Shown: in pieces, positions 7,245 through 16,949 of the stretch
Layout of the letters: every line of letters starts with the position of its first letter
Numbering within the stretch: position 1 is the first letter of the stretch
NCBI GenBank assembly: GCA_014193115.1
Contig: BJHQ01000024.1
Location: 1 to 59,348 of the forward strand
DNA: 59,348 nt
Direction: 5' to 3'
DNA from: Planctomycetota bacterium
GTDB taxonomy: Bacteria; Planctomycetota; UBA11346
Program-made: the position numbers and the translations under genes
Notes under the pieces: generated by a model
Databases searched by the model: none
Seen by the model: only the letters and a program-made list of their open reading frames with translations
What the model was told of the DNA's origin: nothing

Positions 7245-8825
7245 TCAGGAATCCTTTCCGATATCGGCGGTCGGCGCAGTGGCCGAACGCTTGAACAACC
7301 GTTTGTAGCGTGAACGGGATGCGGTCGAGGCCAGTTTGCCCAGGCCGACCAGCAGCGACGCGCGCAGGTTGTCGCGCCTGGCCGCCAAGGCGCCGATCAG
7401 GGCACCGACCGCGACCGCAGTGGGCGTCGGATGACGGCCTGCGGAAACCCGTTCGAGCAGAGCTGCCTCCTGGATCGAGGCGTCGTTGAACGCGCCCAGC
7501 ACTTCCTGGACCTCGCGCAGGTCGCGGCGGAGGCCTTCATGGGCGTCGGGCGCGGTCAGGTGGCCGCACGCATCGAGCAGATAGCGCAGGCGTTTGCAGC
7601 GGATCCGGACTTCGTGAATGTGCTCGGACGGTGTCGCCGGTCCGACGTTGGCCGCATCGTTGGCGGCTTTGAGCCAGGCTTTCCAGGTCCGGCGGGCCGC
7701 GAGATCGGCAATCGGCGTGGCATGGTCTTCGCCGCCGGCGGCCTCGCGCTGAGCCAGCGCCTCGACTTCAGACCATTCGTTGCGGTGTGCCGCCGAGCCG
7801 AGGGCCTTGGCCACGGTGCGGTGGACAGCGACCCGGTCTGAGGCGACGGCGGCGAAGAACGGATCCAGCCCATGGCGCAGGGATTCCGGCACCAGCACCG
7901 CGTGCTCATCCCGGGATTCGAGCCAGACATCCAGATCACGCTGGTGATTGGTCCGCCGGGCCATGGTGCCGAGCAGCGCGCGCAGGCGCTGGACCTCGTC
8001 GCCGGGCAAAGCAGAGCCGAGCTGGACGACCAGCGAACGCAGCCGGCGCAGTCCGACCCGGTACTGGTGGAGGAACTCCGGCGCATGGTCGGAGATGACC
8101 CCTTCTTCGAGTTCAGCCAGGACTGGCAGATAAGCGGCAGTGATCCCGCGCACGGCGTAACCGGCTGGCTGGGCAGGATCGGCAAACCCAGGCTCGGCGG
8201 AGCCCACGGGAAGCGCCGCCAAGGCGGTTTCCACCGGATCCACCGCGATCCGCCAGCCGCGCTCCTCGGCCCGGCGGACCACCGCCGTCGCCGCCGAGTC
8301 GTAGCCGCGCAGCGGACGGATGATCAGTGCCAGATGCGACGACCGAGGACCTGCCTGCGGGTCCGGGCCGCGTTTCCGGCGGTTCGATGTTGGCGAGGGA
8401 ATCTGGATATCGTACCGGATCACCTCGACCCGGGCGGTGATCTTGCCCTGGCCATCGACCACGGTGCCAGGCACCTGCCTCACCTGGGCCGACAGCACCG
8501 GCGCCAAGGCCCGCAGCCCGACCGTGCGGCGCACCGCCAAAGTCAGCGCATCATCCGGCCAGGTGGCCACGAAATGATGGGGATCCTCGCCGCCGGCGCG
8601 TGATGCGATGGCATCGTCAGGAGCATCGCTGGCCACCAATTCAAGTCGATCCGACTTCTGGATCAGCCGTCGCTGAGCAGCGGCCAGGCGATGGTCCGAG
8701 GTGTCCCACACCGTCCAGAAATCCGTGGTCGGCCGCACGGCCTTGGCGCCGAGGCCTTCCAGGACGCTGGCGGCGATTTTGGCGCCGGTCGGCAGATCGG
8801 GCGGAGGAGACAGAACGGAGCGCAT
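7245..8825 (-). CDS. CHAD domain protein with degenerate CYTH-like N-terminus
   Basis: About 526 residues. The N-terminal half (residues about 1-230) has CYTH-like pieces such as WTVWDTSDHRLAAAQRRLIQ but not the ExExK triphosphate-binding motif, so it is probably catalytically inactive. The C-terminal half is a CHAD domain: VISDHAPEFLHQYRVGLRRLRSL (histidine and arginines for phosphate binding), RRTNHQRDLDVWLE, and IHEVRIRCKRLRYLLDA near residue 420. CHAD domains bind inorganic polyphosphate and target proteins to polyphosphate granules. I prefer ATG 8825; a GTG at 8846 is also in frame. It is the first gene of the CHAD-parA-Nudix operon. Confidence 0.8.
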   Translation of the reverse strand: MRSVLSPPPDLPTGAKIAASVLEGLGAKAVRPTTDFWTVWDTSDHRLAAAQRRLIQKSDRLELVASDAPDDAIASRAGGEDPHHFVATWPDDALTLAVRRTVGLRALAPVLSAQVRQVPGTVVDGQGKITARVEVIRYDIQIPSPTSNRRKRGPDPQAGPRSSHLALIIRPLRGYDSAATAVVRRAEERGWRIAVDPVETALAALPVGSAEPGFADPAQPAGYAVRGITAAYLPVLAELEEGVISDHAPEFLHQYRVGLRRLRSLVVQLGSALPGDEVQRLRALLGTMARRTNHQRDLDVWLESRDEHAVLVPESLRHGLDPFFAAVASDRVAVHRTVAKALGSAAHRNEWSEVEALAQREAAGGEDHATPIADLAARRTWKAWLKAANDAANVGPATPSEHIHEVRIRCKRLRYLLDACGHLTAPDAHEGLRRDLREVQEVLGAFNDASIQEAALLERVSAGRHPTPTAVAVGALIGALAARRDNLRASLLVGLGKLASTASRSRYKRLFKRSATAPTADIGKDS

Positions 8826-9069
8826 GAAAGGCTGGGATTTTACCACCGCGATTATGCATGCAATGGCCCTGCCATCTTCATCAAACGCCTATCTGCCTGT
8901 CATCTGGATGACGTCAACCATGGCGAAGTGCTAGGCGTTTAAACCGAAGTTGGCCGCTTGGCTGCACGCGAGGAAGCGCCCATTCGCAACTCTGCTGACG
9001 AGGAAGGCGGAACCGACCGTCGTGAATCGCTTAGCCCAGCTGCGGGACAGCACGCCGACCGGCTTCTCG
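8826..9069. other. Intergenic, no feature recognised
   Basis: This 244-bp stretch lies between the CHAD gene start and the stop of the orphan 425-residue gene. It must hold the promoter of the CHAD-parA-Nudix operon. No clear hexamers, hairpin or repeat were found. Confidence 0.3.
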
Positions 9070-10347
9070 TCAAGATGTCCACTTCATGTCACGGGGAGCG
9101 TAGAGATACGATTGGTCATCGTCTCCTATAATATAATAGCGCAGCAATCTCAGCCAAACACCGCCGATGCCGAACGGGAAAGGGCCATGGATGTCGTTTC
9201 CGTCAAGACAGCATGCTGCCCATTCTCCAGGGGCGAAGGATTCGCGGGGATTCAATGCCCACGCGGCAGCTTCGTTATCAATGGGGATGAACGGATGTTC
9301 GGGAAGCGGATTTTCTGGATCATCTGGCTCGTGCGTGTACCAGGATTTCCCATCCGATTGAAATTGTCCGTTCACCATCGGGTACCAGGTACAGAAAGAA
9401 AAGCCAGTCAGGCTCGCACCATTGTGCGTCCGTATCGCTTCTGCCAACGATCGGGGGATGCGCGGCAGCTTGCCGCCATACGGCGGCGCTAAACTCAGAA
9501 GATAATCATCACGTCCGGCCGGCCCATGAAAGGTGATATCCAAAGTTGCGTTAACCTCCACGGATTTGACCTTCGACGCGATTTGATCCAACGCATTCCG
9601 ACAAGCGTCGGTGCGTGCCCATACGGAAAGGTGATCACGCACGCGGTCCTGCAAGGATCCCGAACCGCGAAATGCGACTTCGCCCCACACATCGCCGGGA
9701 TCGACGATGGGGATGTCGTCATAGGGTGGGACCACGATCATCTTGGCACGGCGTTGGCCAGTACCGGTCGCCAACTGCTCTGGCGTTGGTTGGCATGATT
9801 CGGGAACGCGATTGGCCTGGGGATAGGACGCAGGACACCAGACATCCCAGAAACCATTGGGGTGTCGGCCACGGGACCGCAGGGGAACATATCCATTGCG
9901 AAAGATCTCGAAGACCTGCGAACACAGATGGTCGCGCACACCGAAATACATGCGTTCTGGGATGATGATACTAGAAAACCAAGATTCGAGCTTCATGATT
10001 GCCCATTTTGGGGGCTTCTTATGTGGAGGATTTACCGTCGCAACCCAAGCAGCAACCCAATGATCTGCAATACGATTCAACGCGGCTGTAATGCTCAATT
10101 CAGAATCATGTTTAAAAGGATTTTTATTATGAGTCAATTCCTGAATCTGTGGCGCCGCGTGAATATCCGAGTCCTCGACGCCTGACCAAGACGACTTGAC
10201 AAACCGCATGGGCACGGTCCGTCTTTCCACATCAGGAACGAAAAGCGGCGACCGCCGCATGAACTCGATCAATTCTTGTAACGCTTCACAATAAGGCCAA
10301 CTGTTGATGCGCTCGACATCTTCTGAAGCCAGGGGAAAGGGAATCAT
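9070..10347 (-). CDS. Hypothetical protein, possible SMI1/KNR4-like C-terminal region
   Basis: 425 residues, no signal peptide and no membrane segment. I do not recognise the family. The C-terminal third contains LPRIPRSLAEAIRTHNGASL then FIPIDNEAAAW and GNDIHGPFPFG. That order (a P-x-S helix start, NGA/G, then a charged aspartate segment) is reminiscent of SUKH (SMI1/KNR4) immunity-type domains, but the match is weak. The protein is rich in Trp, Pro and His. The DNA looks less GC-rich than its neighbours, and the gene stands alone with intergenic gaps of over 200 bp on both sides, which suggests acquisition by transfer. No adjacent toxin gene was found. Confidence 0.65.
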   Translation of the reverse strand: MIPFPLASEDVERINSWPYCEALQELIEFMRRSPLFVPDVERRTVPMRFVKSSWSGVEDSDIHAAPQIQELTHNKNPFKHDSELSITAALNRIADHWVAAWVATVNPPHKKPPKWAIMKLESWFSSIIIPERMYFGVRDHLCSQVFEIFRNGYVPLRSRGRHPNGFWDVWCPASYPQANRVPESCQPTPEQLATGTGQRRAKMIVVPPYDDIPIVDPGDVWGEVAFRGSGSLQDRVRDHLSVWARTDACRNALDQIASKVKSVEVNATLDITFHGPAGRDDYLLSLAPPYGGKLPRIPRSLAEAIRTHNGASLTGFSFCTWYPMVNGQFQSDGKSWYTHEPDDPENPLPEHPFIPIDNEAAAWALNPRESFAPGEWAACCLDGNDIHGPFPFGIGGVWLRLLRYYIIGDDDQSYLYAPRDMKWTS

Positions 10348-10571
10348 TGGATTGGCGTTCCTTGATAATGTTTCCAGAGATCGGATCCTGATGGATTCAA
10401 TACCATTTTGTTATACAGTTTGTCTTAGGCCGGCCAGGCATCTGACATCAGGCGACCAGAGTGGACACCCTGTCCTCCACCTGGATGTCCAGTCGTGCAA
10501 GAATACGCGCCATATCCGGTGTATCTCCATCGGCCTGGCCTGGATGTGAATCACCCGTAGTCTGGGCGGAA

Positions 10572-12014
10572 TCAGCCTGTCCGGACCCGGAAGGCCACCT
10601 GGGGCAGATCGGCGGCGGGTTTGGTGAGTTCCACCACGAAGGTGGCCATGGGGCCGGATTCCTGGGGTACGGCCACGTGCAGCCAGCCATCCACCGTGGT
10701 GGATGGAAGCGCTCCCCCACCCAGGCGGCGGCAGTGGACAGCGACCTGGGCCACCTCCGGGGGCAGCTCCACCACGGGATGCGTGATTCCCGGCCAGACA
10801 TGGAGGTACAACCGATGGCCGGAACTGGTGGTAGCGGCTCGGCAATGGCTTCCGCGCGGGCGCACGCCGCCGCCGCCCAGCATGTCCGGCACATAGCCGG
10901 GAACAGCGTCGGCCGGGGCCTTGGCGATAAGGATGGGCAGCAGCGGTCCGCCCTGGGTGCCGACGATGGCCTCACCGTGGGTAGACATCCAGGCGCCGAT
11001 CTCGCGCAGCCGCTGGGTCTGCTCGGGTGGAATGGAGCCGAGCGCATCCGGGGTGACGTTGAGCGTGAGATTCCCGCCGTGGCTGACGCAATCGACCAGG
11101 GAATCGACGCAGGTCGCCAGGGGTTTGGCCACGCCGTTCCAATACGACCAGCGCCTGGGCTGGATGCTCAGCATGGTCTCGAATTGGTCCGCGCAGGTCA
11201 TGCGCGAGCGATAGCCGCCCGGAGCTTCGATCCCGTTCCAGGTGGACGAACGCGGGTCCCGGAAATAGGGCGCAACGTGCTCGAATACCTCGTAATCACC
11301 CGACGCCCAGGGCGTCCCTCGGCTGTGCAGATACCGTGGGCAGCGACGACGCAAATCGCGGTAGAATCCTTCCCAGGACGGGTGCTTGCAGGCGGGAGAC
11401 CAGAAGTCGAACGACAGGATGTCGATGTGGCCATAACCGGTCATCAACTCCAGCAGCTGAGCTTGCATGTAGGGGACATACGTGTCCCAATCCGCCGACC
11501 GCGAGGCGGGATGCCACCAGTCGGCCGGTGAATAGTACCAGCCCAAAGGCATCCCCGCCGCATGGCAGGCGTCGGCGATCTCACGGCAGATATCCCGTCC
11601 GAACGGCGTGCGGGTGATCTTGTAGTCGCTGGTCTTGGTGTCCCACATCGCGAATCCATCGTGATGCTTCACCACGAACAACAGATAGCCCATGCCGGCC
11701 TGCTGGGCCAGCTCCACCCAGGCCTTGGCCGAGAATTCCACCGGGTTGAAGCGGGCGGCGAGGGCCTCGTATTCGGCCATCGCCAGACGCGGTCGGCCGA
11801 TGTCCTCGGGAAATTGCATGGTCCAGCTGATTTCCCGGGCCAGCAGCGACGAATGGTTCCAATGCACCATCATGCCGAAGCGGGCACGTTCAAACCACCG
11901 GCGATCAGCCACCGCCGCCGGCGCGGGGTAGGCGCCCTCATGGTCCATGAAGCAATCGAAGAGCGGGTACGGGACTCCGATTTCGAGCGGGTGGGTCGGC
12001 TTGGCCTGGGTCAT
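10572..12014 (-). CDS. Alpha-L-fucosidase, glycoside hydrolase family 29
   Basis: About 480 residues without a signal peptide, so probably cytoplasmic. GH29 segments are clear: WFERARFGMMVHWNHSS, FNPVEFSAKAWVELAQQAGM, YLLFVVKHHDGFAMWDTKTSDY (the characteristic HHDGF), GWYYSPADWW, then HIDILSFDFWSP, where the aspartate of SFDF is at the position of the GH29 nucleophile. A beta-sandwich C-terminal domain (about residues 385-480) follows. GH29 enzymes release alpha-L-fucose by a retaining mechanism. I chose ATG 12014; the upstream in-frame extension to 12131 looks non-coding. It diverges from the secreted beta-propeller gene, and the locus also carries GH116 and a beta-helix protein. Confidence 0.85.
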   Translation of the reverse strand: MTQAKPTHPLEIGVPYPLFDCFMDHEGAYPAPAAVADRRWFERARFGMMVHWNHSSLLAREISWTMQFPEDIGRPRLAMAEYEALAARFNPVEFSAKAWVELAQQAGMGYLLFVVKHHDGFAMWDTKTSDYKITRTPFGRDICREIADACHAAGMPLGWYYSPADWWHPASRSADWDTYVPYMQAQLLELMTGYGHIDILSFDFWSPACKHPSWEGFYRDLRRRCPRYLHSRGTPWASGDYEVFEHVAPYFRDPRSSTWNGIEAPGGYRSRMTCADQFETMLSIQPRRWSYWNGVAKPLATCVDSLVDCVSHGGNLTLNVTPDALGSIPPEQTQRLREIGAWMSTHGEAIVGTQGGPLLPILIAKAPADAVPGYVPDMLGGGGVRPRGSHCRAATTSSGHRLYLHVWPGITHPVVELPPEVAQVAVHCRRLGGGALPSTTVDGWLHVAVPQESGPMATFVVELTKPAADLPQVAFRVRTG

Positions 12015-12230
12015 GCATGGCAGCGATACCACCCCACGGTGGTTTTGCCAGCGCTGACGATCCATTGAGCGTGATGTCGCCGCCAGCAATGTGGGACAAA
12101 CAAGAACGGGACAATTGCTCACCGGCGCCATACCTGTCTCATGTATTCGAAGGTACCGCCGTCTCTGACCGGGTCGCCAACGCGTCCTGACGCGGACCGT
12201 ATTTGCAGCGACTGACCTTCGAGATCCCCT

Positions 12231-14729
12231 ATGCGACCGCTCATTCCCATCTTTGCCATCCTGACCGTCTTGGCTGCGGATCCTTCATCAGATCAGGTGC
12301 GCCAGGCCTGGCCCAGCGCAGCCGGGCTGGTCGTCCAGATCGGCGCCAGCGACGGCGCCTTCCTCGCCGACCTGGCACGTGGTGGCCGACGCCTGGTACA
12401 CGGCCTGGCCGCCGACGAGGAAGTCACTGCTCGGCTGCGCCAGGCGCTGCACCAGGCCGGGGTGCATCCCGCCGCCAGCGTTGCCACCTGGGCCGGGCCA
12501 GGCCTGCCCTATGCCGACCGCCTGGTGAATGTGCTGATCATCGACCGCGATGCCTGCCCGGCCACACCCGACGACGAACTGCGCCGGGTGGTCGCGCCGG
12601 GCGGAACGATCCTCGCCCGGTCCAAAGGATCGTGGGCGGTCATCACCATCCCGCGCCCTGATACCTTGGGCGATTGGAACCACTTCGATGGCGGCGCAGA
12701 TGGCAATGCCGTTGGCGCCGACCGCGAGGTCGGTCCCATCCATGCCCTGCAATGGATGGACAACGGCCGCGATCTGCGCTGGATGAAGACTGGTCCAGAA
12801 GGCGGCAACCAGGGCAATCTGCGGGTTTCTGGGCGTTATTGCCTCATCGACGCCACGGTCGATGGCGGCAAGGTCGATGCCAAGACCCGGCTTCCGCCCC
12901 GGGTCGAGCTGGATTGCCGCGATGCCGCCAACGGCCTGCCGCTGTGGTCGGTGCCCCGGGAGCCGGGCGTGGCCGGCCGGCGTTGGTCCCTGGCGGTGGC
13001 CGGTGGCAAGGTCTTCACTTGGTTGAAGGCTGGCGCCGATGCGGCCATCCTCGATCTGGCCACAGGTGCCGTCATTGGCTCTTTGCCGGGCACCGCCCCG
13101 TCAACGGCCAAGGGCAACTTGGATGGGGAAAGCGTCGTCGTCCGCGCCACGGCAGATGGGGTCTGGGTCGGGCATGGCGCCACCGCGTCCTGCTTCGGAC
13201 CCGACGGCACCCTGCGCTGGCGCTTCGAACGTCCTGGCCGCGAACTGGATTTCACGGTCGTCGACGGAGCCACCAAGCGCGTCTACCTGGTGGTGAGCGT
13301 GCCCGGTCGTGACGACCGCGGCAATCCAAGCCACGCCTACTGGGGCCGTTGGCCGGCCTCAACCGCGGTGGAATCCGTGACCGCCCTGGACGCCGCCAGC
13401 GGCCGGCTGCTGTGGGAGAGCACCGACGCGGCCAGCGTCGAGATCGGTGTGAACGCGAAGACCAAGAAGCCGATCCTGCGCACCATCGGACAGCTCCTGC
13501 CGGTGGGCGACCGCTTGGTCTGTTTCAGCGGAGTGGCGATCGCCAGCAGCGGCAGCGGGTCGATCACGGTCCTTGACGCCGCCACTGGCAAGCTCGTCCA
13601 CGACCTGGGCCAGGCGGTGAAGCCCAACTACAACATCTCGATGTACAGCGCCGTGGTGCGTGACGGGGCGGTCTGGTTCAACGGTGCCTTCAACAACATC
13701 TGGCGGCTCGATCCGGTGGCTGGAAAGATCGAGCAGGTCTTCAGCCATTCCTGGAACCACCGCTGCACCCGGATGGTGGCGACGCCGGATTGGCTGATCG
13801 CCAGCCAGACGTCGTTCCTCGACAAGACTCTGGCCGGACCCCAGGTCTCGGTGGCGCGCAGCGGCTGCGCCCTCAGCGGCGTGCCGGCTGCCGGGCAGAT
13901 GTTCTTCGGACCGCATGTGTGCGCCTGCACCTCGCATCTGGACGGATTCCTGGCCTTCAGCCCCCGGCCGGCGCCGGCGCCGGTGGACGACACCAGCCGC
14001 CTGGTGCGCCTGGCAGGGCGGGCCCTGGCCCTGCCGGCGACTGCGTCGGCAACAGCGTCGGCCACCACCCCGCTCACCCGGCTGTGGTCGGGCTTCACCG
14101 TCGCCCAAGACGTGACCGACGCCCAGCAGACCATCGCCGGTTGGACCTTCACCGTGCGGCCGAACCTGCACCGTCTTGAGGCGACCGGCCCCGCCGGCAG
14201 CTGGAGCTTCACCGCCGGCGCCCGCCTCGGCCACAGCCTCGCCGTGGTCGGCGGCCTGGTGGTGATCGGCGCCCACGATGGCAGGGTGCACGGCCTCGAT
14301 CTGGCCACTGGCGCTGAGCGCTGGCGCCGCTTGGTGGCGCCGGCGGAAAGCCTTATCGTCCTCAACGGCCAGCTCGCCTCCCGCTGGCCAGTGTTCGGCG
14401 TCGCCGACCTGGGAGACGGCCTGGTGGTGGCCAGCGCCGGTACCCACGCCGAACTGGACGGCGGCATCCGGGTCGAGGCCATCCGCGCGGCAACCGGCGA
14501 AGCGGTCTGGGCCCGCACCCTGCACAAGGATCCCTCGGTGTACGGGCCAGGTGGCAAAGGCGGCACGCCGATCATCTCTCGCACCCTGATCAACGCCGCC
14601 CCGACTGTGATCGACGGCCACATCACCATCGCCGGTGGCCACCACCTGGGCACCTTCAGTTTCGCTCCAACCGAGTCCCAGGCCGACCTGGACAAGCGCT
14701 TTGCGATACCTCCGTCCAAGGGCAAATGA
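12231..14729 (+). CDS. Secreted PQQ-type beta-propeller protein with N-terminal methyltransferase-like domain
   Basis: 832 residues. The signal peptide MRPLIPIFAILTVLA is followed by a region resembling a class I SAM methyltransferase fold (about 25-135): VVQIGASDGAFLADLARG, LVHGLAADEE, then LLxIDR-like VLIIDRDACP and ELRRVVAPGGTILA. A bridging motif DWNHFDGGADGNAVGADREVGP leads into about six PQQ/BamB-like blades (for example VTALDAASGRLLWES and RVHGLDLATGAERW). This architecture is familiar from planctomycete genomes. An exported protein is unlikely to methylate with SAM, so the Rossmann-like part is probably structural or binds another ligand. Glycan or matrix binding is inferred from its GH29/GH116 neighbourhood. 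Confidence 0.8.
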   Translation: MRPLIPIFAILTVLAADPSSDQVRQAWPSAAGLVVQIGASDGAFLADLARGGRRLVHGLAADEEVTARLRQALHQAGVHPAASVATWAGPGLPYADRLVNVLIIDRDACPATPDDELRRVVAPGGTILARSKGSWAVITIPRPDTLGDWNHFDGGADGNAVGADREVGPIHALQWMDNGRDLRWMKTGPEGGNQGNLRVSGRYCLIDATVDGGKVDAKTRLPPRVELDCRDAANGLPLWSVPREPGVAGRRWSLAVAGGKVFTWLKAGADAAILDLATGAVIGSLPGTAPSTAKGNLDGESVVVRATADGVWVGHGATASCFGPDGTLRWRFERPGRELDFTVVDGATKRVYLVVSVPGRDDRGNPSHAYWGRWPASTAVESVTALDAASGRLLWESTDAASVEIGVNAKTKKPILRTIGQLLPVGDRLVCFSGVAIASSGSGSITVLDAATGKLVHDLGQAVKPNYNISMYSAVVRDGAVWFNGAFNNIWRLDPVAGKIEQVFSHSWNHRCTRMVATPDWLIASQTSFLDKTLAGPQVSVARSGCALSGVPAAGQMFFGPHVCACTSHLDGFLAFSPRPAPAPVDDTSRLVRLAGRALALPATASATASATTPLTRLWSGFTVAQDVTDAQQTIAGWTFTVRPNLHRLEATGPAGSWSFTAGARLGHSLAVVGGLVVIGAHDGRVHGLDLATGAERWRRLVAPAESLIVLNGQLASRWPVFGVADLGDGLVVASAGTHAELDGGIRVEAIRAATGEAVWARTLHKDPSVYGPGGKGGTPIISRTLINAAPTVIDGHITIAGGHHLGTFSFAPTESQADLDKRFAIPPSKGK

Positions 14730-14876
14730 CCGGACGGATTGCCCGATTCCCGGGCTGAGCAAACCGTGGAATAGTGTAGGCTTTTCCGAATTTTTCCAGG
14801 CTCAACCGACAGCCCATGATTGGCATGGTGTTGCCTACATGCTCCTCTAGCCTGCTGTCTTGAGGAGCATCACACC

Positions 14877-16847
14877 ATGGCCAGCACCCCCTGCCCAGCG
14901 GCTCGCTTCGGCGTGATCATCGCCATCCTGGTCCAAATGTGCCAGATCCAGGTGCTTGCCGTTGAAATCCATGTCGCACCAAGTGGCGACGATGGCCATC
15001 CGGGGACGGTGGCCAAGCCGGTCAAGACAGTCGAAGTCGCGCAACGAAACATGCGTGCTTTGATCAAGGCTGGACTCACTGGACCGGCGGAGGTGGTCCT
15101 GCACGCAGGCACCTGGAGAGTGACCCAGCCGCTGATCTTCGGTCCCGAGGACGGCAGCGCGACGCACCGCGTCACCTGGCGGGCCAACCGCGGGGACGAG
15201 GCGGTGATCAGCGGCGGGGTGACGGTGCCGTGGCTGGTCGACGGCGCGGATTGGAAAGCGGTCCTGCCCGCCGGGGTCGACGAACCCGAGATCATCCGCG
15301 TCGGCGAGTCCCTGGCGCAGCCCTCGCGCTATCCGACGGATAGCCATGCCTACATCGACATCCCAGGCGTTGAAAACCAGGGCGGCACGAAATATCCGGC
15401 CAACGACCCCAATTTGATCCAAGGCGGTTGGATTCTATCGGCCAAGGGCGATCTGAGCGGCTTGCCCGCGCAGGGGCCGCTGCGCCTGGCGGTGCGCAAG
15501 CACTGGTCTTTCGCCCGCATGCGGGCCAACGCGGTCGAGGCTGAAGCCAAGCGCATCCGGCTCGAACCCGGCTTCATCAGCAAGAAGCACGAGAACCTCA
15601 TTGGTGGCGCAAAGAATTTCCACGCCTGGTTCGAGGGCCATCCCAGTTTTACCCGCAATCCGGGCCAATGGGCCTGGGACGCCGCGACCCGCACCATCAT
15701 CTATCGCCCGCGGGCTGGTGAGACTCCCACCACCGCGCCGCTGGTGGTGGCCGCCGCGCCGCGGCTGGTGATCATCCAGGGCACGGCGCAACAACCGGTG
15801 CGCGGATTGGTCTTTGATGGAATCACCTTCCGCGACGCCTCCGGACCTTTTCCGGTCGGAGGCGTGGACGATCTTCAGGCCAATCGCACCTTCCGCGATT
15901 GGGCCGGAAATTCGTTTATCTCCGATCCGGCTCTGCCGTTCGAGGTCAAGACCCTGCCGGTCGCCGTACTGGCAACCCACGCCCCGGGCGTCGATTTCAC
16001 CGCCTGCTCCTTCCTTGATCTCGGGGCGCATGGCCTGGCCATCTCGTCCGGGTGCACCGGGAACCGGATTCGCTCCTGCACCTTCACCCGCATTGGTGCC
16101 ATTCCCTTGCAAATCGGGACGGTCTCGACGCAGCCCGAAGGCGTGCCCTTGGTCCATGAGGTGGTGGCCGAGGACAACCGCATCAGCCAGGGCGGCTTGA
16201 TCCACTCTGGAGCTGTCGGGATCTGGCTGGGATTCACCCGTGCTAGCCGCATCGAGCGCAATGAGATCTCCCAGATGCCCTACACCGGCATCAGCAACGG
16301 ATTCAAATGGAGCTCCGACCCCTCCGGGGCGGGCGGAAACCAGATCCTGCGCAACCACATCCACCAGGTCATGCAGAAACTCTGTGATGGTGGCGGCATC
16401 TATTCGCTGGGATACCAACCTGGCGGTCGCATCATCGGCAACCACATCCATGACATCCGGCGTGCACCCGATGTGTTCACCTCACCCATCGCGGGCATTT
16501 ACCTCGATAATGGCAGTTTGGGTTGGACGGTGGAAGGAAATCTCGTCTACCATATCGATGACCGCGCCATCAACCTCAATTGTCCTGGACAGTTGGCTGA
16601 TGGCAAAAATGCCACCACCATCCCAGCTGATGGTCAGATTACTATAAAGGGCAACATCCTGATGAGCTTCAAGGACGGCACCGCCGTCCAACGGCACCAA
16701 CCGGGACTCGCCATGCAGTCTTACGGCGCAGCCGCGAAAGCAGACATGCTGGTGGCCTGGTCGGAGAATCGCCTCATCGCACAGAAAGATTGGTCGGCGG
16801 CAGCCGCCGACATCCTGGCCACCGTGCAGGCAGGGCCGAAACCGTGA
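14877..16847 (+). CDS. Secreted right-handed parallel beta-helix protein, possibly GH141-like
   Basis: 656 residues from ATG 14877, preceded by a strong GAGGAG site (14862-14867). A signal peptide of about 30 residues ends near QVLA. The mature protein begins EIHVAPSGDDGHPGTVAKPV and has the strand-turn repeat pattern of pectate-lyase-like helices, with many G/N-x-I repeats (NRIRSCTFTRIG, SRIERNEISQMPYTGIS, GRIIGNHIHDIRRAP). The opening 'P-S-G-D/N-D-G..PGT..KP' plus 'VVLHAGTWRVTQPLIFGPEDGSATHRVTW' is how GH141-type proteins begin; a glycoside hydrolase or lyase acting on a plant or algal polysaccharide is likely. The exact family is not settled from sequence reading. Confidence 0.8.
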   Translation: MASTPCPAARFGVIIAILVQMCQIQVLAVEIHVAPSGDDGHPGTVAKPVKTVEVAQRNMRALIKAGLTGPAEVVLHAGTWRVTQPLIFGPEDGSATHRVTWRANRGDEAVISGGVTVPWLVDGADWKAVLPAGVDEPEIIRVGESLAQPSRYPTDSHAYIDIPGVENQGGTKYPANDPNLIQGGWILSAKGDLSGLPAQGPLRLAVRKHWSFARMRANAVEAEAKRIRLEPGFISKKHENLIGGAKNFHAWFEGHPSFTRNPGQWAWDAATRTIIYRPRAGETPTTAPLVVAAAPRLVIIQGTAQQPVRGLVFDGITFRDASGPFPVGGVDDLQANRTFRDWAGNSFISDPALPFEVKTLPVAVLATHAPGVDFTACSFLDLGAHGLAISSGCTGNRIRSCTFTRIGAIPLQIGTVSTQPEGVPLVHEVVAEDNRISQGGLIHSGAVGIWLGFTRASRIERNEISQMPYTGISNGFKWSSDPSGAGGNQILRNHIHQVMQKLCDGGGIYSLGYQPGGRIIGNHIHDIRRAPDVFTSPIAGIYLDNGSLGWTVEGNLVYHIDDRAINLNCPGQLADGKNATTIPADGQITIKGNILMSFKDGTAVQRHQPGLAMQSYGAAAKADMLVAWSENRLIAQKDWSAAAADILATVQAGPKP

Positions 16848-16949
16848 TGCCGGATGACGGCCAGTCTCTTCCCGACCACGTCGATGATGGCAGCCGCCTG
16901 CATCCCGTGGCGAGTCAGGCAGCAACGATATTCCCAGCATTTTCCCAGG

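Noticed and set aside
14822..14838. Sigma-54-like sequence TGGCATGGTGTTGC upstream of the beta-helix gene
   Set aside because: The GG and GC elements are 9 bp apart instead of the required 10, and the match to the -24 element is imperfect.
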